64,000 bases of DNA from Acidobacteriaceae bacterium (GCA_019244055.1 JAFATG010000126.1:46497-110496), one strand, 5' to 3'; numbered from the stretch's first letter, positions 1-9,809 are shown. Made by a program: numbers and translations. Notes: generated by a model not told the origin, from the sequence alone.

Positions 1-3000
1 AATTTCCGCCTGCGCATCGATCATATGAGAACTGGCCGGATACCTGGCGATGAACCGCCGCAGTTGTGCTGGGTCTCCGGAGGAATGCGCGCGTTGCCAG
101 TCGTGCGCTTCCAGAGCTTCCGGGCTGGGAACGGCAGGCGTTGGCGCGGGAACGGTTGGCGACGGCGCGGGCGCAGTAGGAGGGGTCGCGGAACCGGTTT
201 GGCCCGGCGCGGTTTTCAATGGAGGACCTTTCAATTCGGAAGCGGCCTTTTGAGGAACAAGTTCGAACGCGAGAGTCCGATGTAGGAAACGAGGCCGCAG
301 CAGGAGAGCCGCGACGGCTATCACGCACGCCGCAACGCCTACTAATAATAGCTTGTTCGGCCCTCGTTTTTCGGCGAGAGCGCTCTCGATCCGGGCCTGG
401 ATCCGCGATCCGATCTGCACGATTTGCGCATCATCGGAGTGGGCGGATATCCAACGATTCGCCTCTTGCTGAGTTCGCCGCAGCTTTCGCCGGCTCGTGA
501 TAGTTCCGATTTGATCCTCGAGCGCGAGCAGACTCGCTAGATCGCGATCGCGGGCTTCGCGCCGCTGCTGCTCCTGTAAGTCACCTTCCAGCCGCCGGCG
601 AAGCTCACTCGCCTCCGGAGAATCGCCGTATTGCAGGATCGCGCGCTGAAGAACGGCTAACGCTTCCTCACAACGCGACTGATCGCAAAGCGCGAGCGAT
701 TCGCGTATTAGTTCTTCGCGCCGCTTTTCAGCCAACGCTGCGCGAGCCCGGTTAAGCACCTCTTGCAGTTCGGCGGTGTGGATTGGAGCCTTTTCGAGAA
801 CGGCAATGGCCTCCTCCAGCCGGCCATTTCTCACAAGACTTTCCGCTTCGATCCGGAATAACTCTGCTTCGGGCCCAAATTTCTTCAGCGCCGCTCGAGC
901 CTGCTCACTAGCTTCTTCGAATCGTCCGGCCACCGTTAAATTTTGGAGGCTCTCCCGCGCGAGATTGAGCTCTTGCTCACGAATTCGCGGGCGATCCGCG
1001 CGTTCCTTCTGTTCCCGCTTTCGCTCGTCTGCGATTCCAACGAGCCGTGTCAGTTCCACATTGGACGGATTACTTTTGACTGCCTCATGCAAGATGCCAG
1101 TCGCCGAGAGCAAGTCGCCCCGCGCCACGAGTGCTTCTGCTCGAATTACGGTCTGCCGAACTTCATTTTCACGGTGTTTTTCCAGGAGCTCGGATTCAAT
1201 CTGCTGGCTCAAGAGTTGGAACTCGGCGTCCTTCGCCAGGGACTCGGCCGGCATGAATTTAGCGGCAGACCTGAGGAGAATGAGCGCATCTTCTAATTGC
1301 CCGCCCTGCCGGAGCGCTTTGGCCTGATTGGTGATCCGGGTTCGGATCAGCTTTTGTTCATGCGCGGCCTTTGCGGCTGAAATGCCTTCCTTGCAGTGAA
1401 CCAGACGAGTCTCTTGCGGATTCTTCTTGAGAGCTTCATCGAGGAGTTGCAACGCCTCGTCAAATTTTTCAGAACGTGCGAGGCTTTCCGCTTCTGAAAT
1501 GACGTTCGAGATTTCCGGATTCCGTTGCTGCTCACGAATCTGGTCCCGCGCGACGCCAAGCAGGTGAGTAAGGGCAGAATCGTCCGGGTACTGTATTGTT
1601 GCCTGCTGCAGCATTTGCGAAGCCGTACCGGGGCGCCCTTCATCCAGAAGCCCATGCCCGTCCAGCAGGAGTTTGCGAATAGCGGCGATGCGCCTTTGCT
1701 TTTCTAATTCTTCTTCGGCGGAGCGGCGGACGCGGTCCAGTTCCGCCGCCTCTCCGTACGCTGCTGTGAAAGCCGCGATGCAGTCGAGTGCCGGCGCAAA
1801 CGCGCTATTCGCGATCAACCGGGCAGCTTCGGCGTGTGTTCGTTCGAGCGCCTCCTTCCTGGCCCGCTCGCTCTTCGCGGAGCTCACGGCTTGCAGCCGC
1901 TCACGGAGGCTGCTCGCAGTCGGATGCTCTTGCAGGGCGTTACGCAAGCGGCTTATCGCCTCATCGAACTCGCCTGCCTCCATAAGAGCCGATGTCTCGG
2001 CCGTAACCTGTGCGATCAGAGCCGATCGCCTCTGGGATCGTTCTTCGTCCGCAGCATAGGAGCCGAGATCCGCGATCGAGTTCGATTCAGGAAAGTCGCG
2101 GAGCGAACGAGAAGCAAGATCGGAAGCTTTCGCGAATTCCTGGTCCCTGATAAGTTTCTTTACTTCATTAGCCCGCGCCTCGAGGCGTTCCCGGCGAACC
2201 TGCGCGTCGCGCTCTGCCGTTACTTTCGTCAGGAGGCGCTCAACATCGGCCGATTCCGGATATTCCGAGCGCAACTGATTCAGCTCGTTCAGAGCAGGTT
2301 CAAAGCTGCGTAGCAATACGAGACCTCTGACCCGCACAAGTCCCTCGTGCAAGCGAGCCTCTCGCTCGCGCGCCTCGATCTTTTCGCGAACTTCGGCCAG
2401 GAGCGCTTTCGCCTGACTGTGGTCCGGAAATGCCGACAAGGCATCGTTTATTCCTTTGTGGGCCGCGGTAAGCTCTCCAGCACTCAGGGCCTGGCGCGCT
2501 TCCCCTACCAAACGATCGGCGCGCTGCTGCTGTTCCCAAGCTGCGCGGGCCTGCTGAATCAGCTCCTGAATTTCCCGATTGGATTTGTCGAGCTGGAGCG
2601 CTGACTCGAACTTCCTAATAGCCTGCTCGTAATGCTGCGCCTGAATCTGCTGCCGGCCGGCACCTATGAGGGCAGTGATCTGTGGCCGAATTGCACGGTC
2701 TTTGGTAAGGCGCTGAACACGGTCGCGGAGTTCGCGCGCGGTGCGGTTGCCGGGATCGATTTCAAGCGCCTCGCGAACCAGGGGTTGCGCCTGCTCGAAC
2801 TCCCCGGACTCAATCAGGGTACGGGCTTGCTGGATCAGATCGCCGATTCGTTCCCTGCCGAGTTCGTCAATGATTGGCTCGAGATCGAACTTGACATCTT
2901 CGAGCGTCTGATACCGGGAGTCCCGCTCCTTCGCCATCATTTTCGAAACGGCGTCTTCGAGAGCTTCCGGACACTCCGGGACAAGTGAACGAATAGGCGC

Positions 3001-3669
3001 CGGGGTCTTGTTCACTATATTGAACATCATGCTGGCCATTTCCGGCGCCTGGAACGGATGTACTCCCGTCAGCAGCTTGTAGCAGGTGACCCCGTACGCG
3101 AATAGATCCGTAAGGGCATCGGAGGCGGCTCCATAAAACTGTTCCGGAGCCATATACGGAAAGGTGCCGACGAGGGAACCTTGCCGAGTGATACGGGCGA
3201 CCGTACCCTGACTCAGCAGGGCGATGCCGAAGTCCATGATTTTCACGGTTCCGTCGGCCAAGATCATGATATTGGCGGGCTTGATGTCGCGGTGGAACGT
3301 TCCGTGAACATGCGCATGGTGCAGCCCTTCGGCTGTTTGTGCCATGATGTCCAATTTTTGAAGAAGAGGTAATGGACGTTGGCTGGCGATGATGCGATCG
3401 AGGTCCTCGCCCTCGAGGTATTCCATCACCAAGTAAGGAACGTGATCTTCCTCACCGAAGTCGTAAATAGTGACGATGTTCCTATGGCGCAGCTTGCCTG
3501 CGGCCGCCGCCTCGCTCCGGAATCGTAAGAGCAGTTCCGGATCTTCCGCCGCGAGCAGGATTTTGATCGCGACTGTGCGCCCTACGGTAGGGTCGTGAGC
3601 GCGAAAGACCTGGCCAAATCCTCCGCGGCCAACGTCAGCCTGTATCTCGTATCTGCCGATACGTTTCAT
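1..3669 (-). CDS. Transmembrane Ser/Thr protein kinase with long TPR-like repeat region (C-terminus cut by window edge)
   Basis: The minus strand is open from an ATG at 3669 to the window edge, giving at least 1223 residues with no stop. Residues 1-290 are a Hanks-type kinase: glycine loop GRGGFGQVF (15-22), catalytic K36, HRDIKPAN (D128), DFG (D146) and APE (174-176). From about 300 to 1080 come roughly ten helical TPR-like units of 70-80 residues, with recurring patterns of the type G-x-F-x-x-A followed by L-x-x-A-L and D/P-x-N. One hydrophobic segment at about 1107-1124 should span the membrane. A Pro/Ala/Thr linker and the start of an extracytoplasmic helical tail (W-x-R-A, F-I-x-R-Y-P) follow. 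The kinase and repeats would be cytoplasmic. Such kinases are common in Acidobacteriota. The repeat region is unusually long, and the substrate is unknown. The gene is divergent from the TPR gene at 3933. Confidence 0.93.
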   Translation of the reverse strand, partial: MKRIGRYEIQADVGRGGFGQVFRAHDPTVGRTVAIKILLAAEDPELLLRFRSEAAAAGKLRHRNIVTIYDFGEEDHVPYLVMEYLEGEDLDRIIASQRPLPLLQKLDIMAQTAEGLHHAHVHGTFHRDIKPANIMILADGTVKIMDFGIALLSQGTVARITRQGSLVGTFPYMAPEQFYGAASDALTDLFAYGVTCYKLLTGVHPFQAPEMASMMFNIVNKTPAPIRSLVPECPEALEDAVSKMMAKERDSRYQTLEDVKFDLEPIIDELGRERIGDLIQQARTLIESGEFEQAQPLVREALEIDPGNRTARELRDRVQRLTKDRAIRPQITALIGAGRQQIQAQHYEQAIRKFESALQLDKSNREIQELIQQARAAWEQQQRADRLVGEARQALSAGELTAAHKGINDALSAFPDHSQAKALLAEVREKIEAREREARLHEGLVRVRGLVLLRSFEPALNELNQLRSEYPESADVERLLTKVTAERDAQVRRERLEARANEVKKLIRDQEFAKASDLASRSLRDFPESNSIADLGSYAADEERSQRRSALIAQVTAETSALMEAGEFDEAISRLRNALQEHPTASSLRERLQAVSSAKSERARKEALERTHAEAARLIANSAFAPALDCIAAFTAAYGEAAELDRVRRSAEEELEKQRRIAAIRKLLLDGHGLLDEGRPGTASQMLQQATIQYPDDSALTHLLGVARDQIREQQRNPEISNVISEAESLARSEKFDEALQLLDEALKKNPQETRLVHCKEGISAAKAAHEQKLIRTRITNQAKALRQGGQLEDALILLRSAAKFMPAESLAKDAEFQLLSQQIESELLEKHRENEVRQTVIRAEALVARGDLLSATGILHEAVKSNPSNVELTRLVGIADERKREQKERADRPRIREQELNLARESLQNLTVAGRFEEASEQARAALKKFGPEAELFRIEAESLVRNGRLEEAIAVLEKAPIHTAELQEVLNRARAALAEKRREELIRESLALCDQSRCEEALAVLQRAILQYGDSPEASELRRRLEGDLQEQQRREARDRDLASLLALEDQIGTITSRRKLRRTQQEANRWISAHSDDAQIVQIGSRIQARIESALAEKRGPNKLLLVGVAACVIAVAALLLRPRFLHRTLAFELVPQKAASELKGPPLKTAPGQTGSATPPTAPAPSPTVPAPTPAVPSPEALEAHDWQRAHSSGDPAQLRRFIARYPASSHMIDAQAEI

Positions 3670-3932
3670 GAGTGAATGCCAAAATCGGTTCGGATTTGTA
3701 TTCGCGTTTTTGGTAGGCGTTCCGAACCGGCCGGTACTAACTTTGTGGTGAGTACAATGCTAACATTGCAAGCGGGATTTAGCGATTCGCCGAGCGCAAC
3801 TGTTTCCAACAACTTCGCCGCAATCGAGCCAAGCGGCACGGTAACCGAAGCGGATTCCGCGACATCCCTAAAGCGGAGCTATACTGAAGGTTCAGTTCCT
3901 TCACCCTGCAACTGCACCCTCAAAGCGGTCGA
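3670..3932. promoter_or_regulatory. Divergent intergenic region between kinase and TPR gene
   Basis: These 263 bases must carry the promoters of both flanking genes. A small inverted repeat CAATG-CTAA-CATTG sits at 3755-3768. I see no confident -35/-10 pair. Open frames across this stretch have no recognisable family features. Confidence 0.3.
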
Positions 3933-6065
3933 ATGCCCCACCCAAATACTATTTTCGTGAGCGCACGTTTCCTGGTAAGCGCAGCGCTGGCCGTCTTCTC
4001 CGGATCGACGCTGTCGGCGGCGGCTTTGCCGTTCCAGGACGCCGCTCCCCCGGCCGCTACTGTTGCTGGATCGCAGCCGAACGCACAGTTGCCGCCTCCG
4101 GTGAAGCGCAGCAATTCTGTTAAAGCATCCGCTTACTACCATTTCGCTCTCGGCCATTTGTACGAAGAATTGGCCGGTACCTACGGCAACCGGAACGATT
4201 ACGTTAACAAGGCGATCGACAACTTCCGCCTGGCGATGAAAGAAGATCCCAACGCTTCTTTTCTGGTGGAAGATATCGCCGAGCTATACCGGATTTCGGG
4301 CCGCATTCGGGAGGCGGTGGAAGAGGCGCTCGCGGCGATTAAGGCCAATCCCGATGATTTGAATGCACGCCGGGTGCTGGCACACATTTATACGCAGCAG
4401 ATCGGGGACGCTCAGACCAATCACATTGATGAAGGCATGGCGCGTCGCGCCGTGGAGCAGTACAAGATCATTACGGACAAAGATCCCAAAGATCTGGACA
4501 GCCTGATCATGCTGGGTCGTCTGGATCGAGTGCTGGACAATTCGGTCGACGCCGAGGCGGCCTTCAAGAAAGCTTTGGCGGTCGAACCGGACAACGAGGA
4601 TGCCATTACGGGTCTCGCGAGCGTTTACTCCGACCGTGGGGATGCCAAGACCGCCTCTGGTCTGCTCGAAAAACTTGTCCAGAAGAACCCGACGCCGCGC
4701 GCGTTCGTGACTTTGGCCAACAACTACGAAGCGATGCACGAATACTCGCTCGCGGCCAACGCCTATCAAAAAGCGCTCACGCTTGACACGAACCGGATCG
4801 AGCTGAAAGCGGCGCTCGCGCAGGACCAGGCTTTGGCCGGAAAATATGATGATGCGCTCGCTACTTATCAGGAAGTCGCGGAAGCCAATCCGCAGGATGC
4901 TCAAGCATATCTCGGAATGTCGCAGGTATATCGCGAGAAGCGGGATTTCGCGAACGCGCGCAAGATGAACGATAAGGCGCAAAAGCTTGATCCGGACAAC
5001 ATTGAGATCCGGTACAACGGAGTCGGGCTGCTCGAAGACGAAGGCAAATTGCCGGAGGCGATCGCGGCTCTGAAGGGCATTATCGACTCGACGGCCCGGC
5101 GCAGCTATAATCCCGCGGAGCGCGGCTCTCGCGCCAAGATGTTGGAGCAGCTCGGTCTGCTCTACCGAAGTAATGATCAAATCGATCAGGCCGTGGACGC
5201 TTTCCGGCAAATCGCGACACTAGATCCGGACACGTCTCCACGCGCGGAAGCGCAAATTATCGATACCTACCGCCTGGCGCGCGACTACCCGAAGGCGCAG
5301 CAGGAGAGTGACGCCGCTGCCAAGAAGTATCCGAACGACCGAAGCATTCGTGAAGTTCGTGCCCAACTTTTGGCGGATGAAGGTAAGACCGAGCCCGCCA
5401 TCGATGAGCTGAAAAAGCTGCTGGACGGAAAGAACGATCGCGAAGTTTATCTCGCGATGGCTGATGTGTATCAGAAGGGACGCGAGTTCGACCAGATGGG
5501 CAACGTGCTTGATCAAGCCGACAAGCTTTCCCAAACCAAGGAAGATAAGACCAACGTTCTGTTCCTGCGCGGCGCGATGTATGAGCGCGAAAAGAAGTAC
5601 GACGAGGCCGAGAAGACGTTCCGCCAGGTGTTAGAAGCCGATCCCGCCAACGCGTCCGCGATGAACTATCTCGGCTACATGTTCGCGGATCAGAATGTTC
5701 ACTTGCAGGAGGCGCAGGAACTGATCACCAAAGCGGTGAGTCTGGAGCCGAATAACTATGCCTTCCTTGACAGCCTTGGTTGGGTCTACTATCGCCAGGA
5801 CCGGCTGGACGATGCGGAACAGCAGCTCCGGCATTCGGTTCAGTTGATGTCAAAAGACCCGACCATCCATGACCATCTGGGAGACGTGCTGTTCAAGCAG
5901 GGCAAGATTAAAGATGCGATCGCGCAATGGGAATCCAGCTTAAATAATTGGCACACCAGCGCGCCGGCCGATGTTGAGCCGGACGAAGTGGCAAAGGTGC
6001 AGAAAAAGCTCGACAGCGCGCGCGTGCGTCTGGCGAAAGAGCAAACTCCGGCACGGGTAAATTAG
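3933..6065 (+). CDS. Secreted tetratricopeptide-repeat protein
   Basis: This 710-residue protein has an N-terminal hydrophobic segment followed by small residues (VSAALAVFSGSTLSAAA), which fits a signal peptide. A Pro-rich linker comes next, then TPR units over almost the whole remaining length. Typical signatures are A-x-x-x-Y-x-x-A-L, A-L-x-x-D/E-P-x-N and N-Y-L-G-Y-M-F-A near residue 570. The last third resembles bacterial TPR proteins of unknown role that carry the N-Y-L-G-Y and L-D-S-L-G-W-V-Y-Y patterns. The C-terminus is charged with no anchor. It probably acts as a periplasmic scaffold; partners are unknown. It is transcribed alone, divergent from the kinase and converging on the response regulator at 6116. 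Confidence 0.88.
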   Translation: MPHPNTIFVSARFLVSAALAVFSGSTLSAAALPFQDAAPPAATVAGSQPNAQLPPPVKRSNSVKASAYYHFALGHLYEELAGTYGNRNDYVNKAIDNFRLAMKEDPNASFLVEDIAELYRISGRIREAVEEALAAIKANPDDLNARRVLAHIYTQQIGDAQTNHIDEGMARRAVEQYKIITDKDPKDLDSLIMLGRLDRVLDNSVDAEAAFKKALAVEPDNEDAITGLASVYSDRGDAKTASGLLEKLVQKNPTPRAFVTLANNYEAMHEYSLAANAYQKALTLDTNRIELKAALAQDQALAGKYDDALATYQEVAEANPQDAQAYLGMSQVYREKRDFANARKMNDKAQKLDPDNIEIRYNGVGLLEDEGKLPEAIAALKGIIDSTARRSYNPAERGSRAKMLEQLGLLYRSNDQIDQAVDAFRQIATLDPDTSPRAEAQIIDTYRLARDYPKAQQESDAAAKKYPNDRSIREVRAQLLADEGKTEPAIDELKKLLDGKNDREVYLAMADVYQKGREFDQMGNVLDQADKLSQTKEDKTNVLFLRGAMYEREKKYDEAEKTFRQVLEADPANASAMNYLGYMFADQNVHLQEAQELITKAVSLEPNNYAFLDSLGWVYYRQDRLDDAEQQLRHSVQLMSKDPTIHDHLGDVLFKQGKIKDAIAQWESSLNNWHTSAPADVEPDEVAKVQKKLDSARVRLAKEQTPARVN

Positions 6066-6115
6066 GCGCTGGGCGCTGATAATCGGATTGTAGCCAGCGG
6101 CGTGCGCCTTCTCAC

Positions 6116-6892
6116 TCAAATCTTCAACAGCGTCCGCAACCTCCGCGTCTGAATCCGGCTGACCGGAATCTCCGTCTGCTTCTTGTCGTCCATTTTCAAT
6201 TGAAAACTCGACTTGAACCAGGGGATCACTTCGCGAATCTTGTTGATATTCACCAGAAATGAACGGTGAACGCGCCAGAAGACATTCGGATCCAAGTTGG
6301 ATTGCAGCTCTTCGATGGTCCGGTAATTCGACTGCCCCTCGAAATGGGAAGTCACCACTGTAATGGTGCCGTCGTCGATTGTCGCGTAGACCATGTCCTG
6401 CGCATCGACGATCAGGTTGCGATTGTTGGTTTTGACCAGCAGCTTCGTCCGCTGCACAGTGGCCTTCGCCGGTTCGGCGGCCGGTTTCTCGGCCGATTGC
6501 TTCTCCTCAAAAACGCGTTTGGCGCGCGTGATCGATTCGGCTAACCGCTCCTTGTCCACCGGTTTGAGCAAATAATCGAGGGCCTGCAGGCGGAATGCCT
6601 CGACAGCGTATTGATCGAAGGCCGTGGTGAGGATAAAGTGCGGCATGGCGCCGCCCTTTTCGCGAACTTTGCCGATCACGCTCAGGCCGTCCAAGCCGGG
6701 CATCTGGACATCCAAAAAGACCAGGTCGGGATCGAGCTGCTCAATCAGGTTCAGAGCTTCGAGGCCGTTCGCGGCCGTCTGGACGAGATCGATTTCCGGG
6801 AAATCCTGCAGTAAATACGAGAGTTCTTCGCGGGCGAGCTGCTCGTCGTCGACGATCAGGGTCGAGATCACTCCCTCTTCTGCCTGCGACAT
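6116..6892 (-). CDS. LytTR-family response regulator
   Basis: At 258 residues this has the normal length for a receiver plus LytTR DNA-binding protein. The receiver (about 10-130) shows the acidic pair D15/D16, phosphoacceptor D61 in VFLDVQMPG, and the conserved lysine in LLKPVDKERL. A linker rich in Lys/Ala/Glu leads to the LytTR domain (about 155-258), with FWRVHRSFLVNINKI and a basic C-terminal RIQTRRLRTLLK. These proteins are usually phosphorylated by a LytS/AlgZ-type membrane histidine kinase and bind promoter repeats. No sensor kinase is encoded next to it, so it is an orphan here and its signal is unknown. It converges on the TPR gene, with 50 bases between the stops. Confidence 0.93.
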   Translation of the reverse strand: MSQAEEGVISTLIVDDEQLAREELSYLLQDFPEIDLVQTAANGLEALNLIEQLDPDLVFLDVQMPGLDGLSVIGKVREKGGAMPHFILTTAFDQYAVEAFRLQALDYLLKPVDKERLAESITRAKRVFEEKQSAEKPAAEPAKATVQRTKLLVKTNNRNLIVDAQDMVYATIDDGTITVVTSHFEGQSNYRTIEELQSNLDPNVFWRVHRSFLVNINKIREVIPWFKSSFQLKMDDKKQTEIPVSRIQTRRLRTLLKI

Positions 6893-6989
6893 CGAATGCT
6901 AGTATAGCGGAGGATTCGCCCTGCGGCCCTGGTCCGCGCTGGACGCTCCTCTCGGCCTATCTTGCGGGCATCCGTCGAGGAGAGTTGCT

Positions 6990-8309
6990 TTGCCCAAACA
7001 ACCAAATGTGACGTTAGCCCCTCCGAGTGGAAGGCTCGGAGTGCTGATTCCCGGCATGGGAGCCGTCACTTCTACCTTCATCGCCGGTGTGGAAGCAGTG
7101 AAAAGAGGGCTGGGTGCCCCGATCGGCTCACTGACCCAGCTTGGGACCATTCGGCTCGGCAAGCGCACGGAAGGGCGCACGCCCCGGATCAAGGATTTTG
7201 TGCCGCTCGCGCCGCTGGAGTGCCTGTCTTTCGGCGGGTGGGACATCTATGAAGACAATGCCTATGAAGCCGCAGTTCGGGCCAAAGTTTTGGACAATTC
7301 CCTACTGGATCAGTTGAAGGAGCCGCTCTCGGCGATTCAACCGATGAAAGCCGTCTTCGATCACAACTATGTGAAAAAGATCGATGGCCCGAACGTGAAG
7401 TCCGGCGCGAACAAGATGGACTTGGCCCAAGCCGTCATGCAAGATATTCAGGAGTTCGAGCGCCGCAACAACTGCACCCGCTTGGTAATGATCTGGTGCG
7501 GCTCGACGGAAGCCCACCATAAAGCGGCGGATGTGCACGGAAGTCTAGCCGCCTTCGAGGAAGGTCTGCGCCGGAACGATCCCAACATCGCGCCCAGCCA
7601 GGTCTACGCCTATGCCGCGCTGCGTCTCGCTGTTCCATTCGCGAACGGGGCTCCGAACCTGACGACTGATGTTCCGGCCATGCTGGAGCTCGCCCGGAAC
7701 AATGAAGTCTCGATCTGCGGCAAGGATTTCAAAACCGGCCAGACCTATATGAAAACGCTTCTGGCGCCAGGCTTCAAAGCCCGGATGCTGGGCGTGCGCG
7801 GCTGGTTCTCTACCAATATCCTGGGAAATCGTGACGGCGAGGTGCTGGAGGATCCCGCTTCGTTCAAAACAAAAGAAGAGACAAAGCTGTCGGTATTGGA
7901 ACAGATCTTGCAACCGGACTTGTATCCCGAGCTTTACAAGGATCTCTATCATGCGGTTCGCATCAATTACTACCCACCACGTGGAGATGCCAAGGAAGGC
8001 TGGGACAACATCGACATCTTTGGCTGGCTGGGTTATCCGATGCAGATCAAGATCGATTTCCTATGCCGCGATTCGATTCTGGCCGCTCCGCTGGTGCTCG
8101 ATCTAGTGCTTTTCATGGATCTTGCGCAGCGGGCCGGAATGAAAGGAATCCAGGAATGGCTTTCGTTCTACTTCAAAGGTCCTATGACCGCGCCGGGCTT
8201 GTACCCGGAGCACGATGTTTTCATTCAGCTCATGAAGCTGAAAAACACGCTGCGCTGGATGCAAGGGGAAGATTTGATTACACATCTCGGTCTCGAATAC
8301 TACGACTGA
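6990..8309 (+). CDS. ino1: Inositol-3-phosphate synthase (myo-inositol-1-phosphate synthase)
   Basis: This 439-residue protein should convert glucose 6-phosphate to inositol 3-phosphate in an NAD-dependent reaction. The N-terminal dinucleotide-binding segment reads LGVLIPGMGAVTSTF. Family blocks are visible later: the NNCTRLVMIWCGSTEA region, CGKDFKTGQTYMKT, WFSTNILGNRDGEVL, and the IKIDFLCRDSILAAPLVLD catalytic stretch. The start is TTG at 6990, with GAGGAGA placed about seven bases upstream. No ATG fits the conserved N-terminus. Length matches bacterial and archaeal members. The next gene, 30 bases downstream, is an NAD-dependent epimerase, so the pair may be co-transcribed. The product could feed inositol phospholipid or solute synthesis; which one cannot be seen here. 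Confidence 0.95.
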   Translation: MPKQPNVTLAPPSGRLGVLIPGMGAVTSTFIAGVEAVKRGLGAPIGSLTQLGTIRLGKRTEGRTPRIKDFVPLAPLECLSFGGWDIYEDNAYEAAVRAKVLDNSLLDQLKEPLSAIQPMKAVFDHNYVKKIDGPNVKSGANKMDLAQAVMQDIQEFERRNNCTRLVMIWCGSTEAHHKAADVHGSLAAFEEGLRRNDPNIAPSQVYAYAALRLAVPFANGAPNLTTDVPAMLELARNNEVSICGKDFKTGQTYMKTLLAPGFKARMLGVRGWFSTNILGNRDGEVLEDPASFKTKEETKLSVLEQILQPDLYPELYKDLYHAVRINYYPPRGDAKEGWDNIDIFGWLGYPMQIKIDFLCRDSILAAPLVLDLVLFMDLAQRAGMKGIQEWLSFYFKGPMTAPGLYPEHDVFIQLMKLKNTLRWMQGEDLITHLGLEYYD

Positions 8310-8339
8310 TGCCGCGCGTCTAAATCAATAGATAGACTT

Positions 8340-9416
8340 ATGCCCGCCGCTGGCGAGACTCGAAACGCTTCCAATCGAGCGGCTGGGCGTCCACCTGAGC
8401 CGGCGCTGAAGCGAATCCTGGTTATCGGCGGTACCCAGTTTATCGGAAAACTATTGATTCGCGAGCTGTTGAAAATGGGCCGCGAAGTGTATCTTCTGCA
8501 TCGCAGTTCGCGGCACCCGTTTGGCAAGCGCGTCCACAATCTGGTTGCGGACCGGAATGACGCTGCCGCGGTCCGCAAAGCCGTGGGCGCCATCCGTTTC
8601 GATGCCGTGTATGACAACGCTTACGACTGGGAACGCGGCACGACTGGAGCGCAGGTAGAAGCAAGCGCGCAGATTTTCGATGGGAAAATAGCTCGTTACA
8701 TTTTCATGTCGAGCGTAGCCGCGTATGGCGACGGTCTGAATCACCACGAAGGCGATGCGCTCGCACCCGACGACCATCCGCATAGTTATGCGCGGAATAA
8801 AGCCATGAGCGAACGCGCGTTGTTCCGCATGCACCAAAGGACCGGCTTCCCCATTGTGACGTTCCGGCCGCCGTTCGTGTATGGCCCCGGCAATCCCTAT
8901 TACCGCGAGGCTTTTTTCTGGGACCGGTTCCGGGCGGAGCGGGCCGTCATTCTGCCGAGCGAAGGGCATCGGTTGATGCAATTCGTATACGTGAAGGACC
9001 TTGTGGAGCTGGCAATTCGGGTACTGGATCATCGCAACACGGTGGGACACGCGTTTAACGCGGCGAATCCGCGTGCCATTACCCAACATGAGCTAATCCT
9101 GGACCTGGCCCGCACGGCTGGTCTGAAGGAGCCGCGGGTCATCTCGATTCCGCGAGAGTTTATTCACCGCGCCGGCGGGCAGGTCGTCGGCGCGAAGCTC
9201 TATTTCGGGGATTATTATGATGTCCCGGCGATTACCGAAATCATCACCAAGGCGCAGCGGATGCTCACCTTTAAACCGACCGACTTCGGCGAAGGGCTGA
9301 GAGTAACTTATCGCGAGTACCTGAAAGATCGCAACTATCCGAAGCCCGATTTCACCTTTGAAGACGAGCTGATTCACCGCTTTTCTCTGCTGGCTCACAC
9401 AATCCGCACGGCTTAG
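8340..9416 (+). CDS. NAD-dependent epimerase/dehydratase (extended SDR)
   Basis: The 358-residue product has the extended short-chain dehydrogenase layout. The Rossmann motif GGTQFIG lies near residues 30-36. A D-A-V-Y-D segment and the FMSSVAAYG block follow, then the catalytic Y-A-R-N-K (YxxxK), and R-P-P-F-V-Y-G-P typical of sugar-nucleotide epimerases. It resembles acidobacterial and plant-chloroplast RNA-binding-like SDRs more than classical GalE. The substrate is not predictable; a nucleotide sugar is likely. The first 22 residues before the Rossmann fold are Pro/Arg rich, so the true start may lie a little downstream, although no better ATG is seen. It follows ino1 by 30 bases. Confidence 0.85.
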   Translation: MPAAGETRNASNRAAGRPPEPALKRILVIGGTQFIGKLLIRELLKMGREVYLLHRSSRHPFGKRVHNLVADRNDAAAVRKAVGAIRFDAVYDNAYDWERGTTGAQVEASAQIFDGKIARYIFMSSVAAYGDGLNHHEGDALAPDDHPHSYARNKAMSERALFRMHQRTGFPIVTFRPPFVYGPGNPYYREAFFWDRFRAERAVILPSEGHRLMQFVYVKDLVELAIRVLDHRNTVGHAFNAANPRAITQHELILDLARTAGLKEPRVISIPREFIHRAGGQVVGAKLYFGDYYDVPAITEIITKAQRMLTFKPTDFGEGLRVTYREYLKDRNYPKPDFTFEDELIHRFSLLAHTIRTA

Positions 9417-9515
9417 CTAAATTCGATGCGCTCCGCTTCACTGATTTCGAATTAATTCCAACTAATTTCGTCACCCAAGGGTCTCAGGGCGAATCTTTTG
9501 GCTGGGGAAACACCG

Positions 9516-9809
9516 ATGCGAAATAAGTTATTGACTCTTACTCTGCTCTTTGGGGCCTTCACCCTGGTTCCCGCTTACGCCTTACAGAACAGCGCCGGCC
9601 AAGATGCGAAAGATCTAGGCCACGACAGCAAGATGGCCGCCAAGAAGGGCTACACCAAGTCCACCGAAGGCGCGAAGAAAGGCACGGAAAAGACCACCGA
9701 CGCCGTGAAGACCGGCACCGAAAAGACCACCTCAGGAACGAAGAAGGGCTATCACAAGACGAAGAACGCGGTTAAAAGCGCGACGAGCGATACCACGACC
9801 ACCCGCTAA
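9516..9809 (+). CDS. Small exported Lys/Thr-rich repeat protein
   Basis: I prefer the ATG at 9516, since CTGGGGA lies 8-10 bases before it; an in-frame TTG at 9498 is the alternative. The product has 97 residues. A signal peptide (MRNKLLTLTLLFGAF, ending near PAYA) is followed by about 70 residues built from degenerate 11-residue units of the form K-K-G-x-x-K-x-T-x-x-A and G-T-E-K-T-T. The composition (Lys, Thr, Gly, Ala, no Cys, few hydrophobics) recalls LEA-like or histone-H1-like tails and suggests a disordered periplasmic protein. Function is unknown. The stop overlaps that of the convergent hydrolase gene by a few bases. Confidence 0.75.
   Translation: MRNKLLTLTLLFGAFTLVPAYALQNSAGQDAKDLGHDSKMAAKKGYTKSTEGAKKGTEKTTDAVKTGTEKTTSGTKKGYHKTKNAVKSATSDTTTTR

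Noticed and set aside
4284..5210. 308-codon minus-strand open frame within the TPR gene
   Set aside because: It lies opposite the TPR coding region, is Arg/Leu-rich without any family motif, and is a mirror of a high-GC gene.
8451..9089. 212-codon minus-strand frame opposite the epimerase
   Set aside because: No motif; the opposite strand carries the complete SDR motifs.
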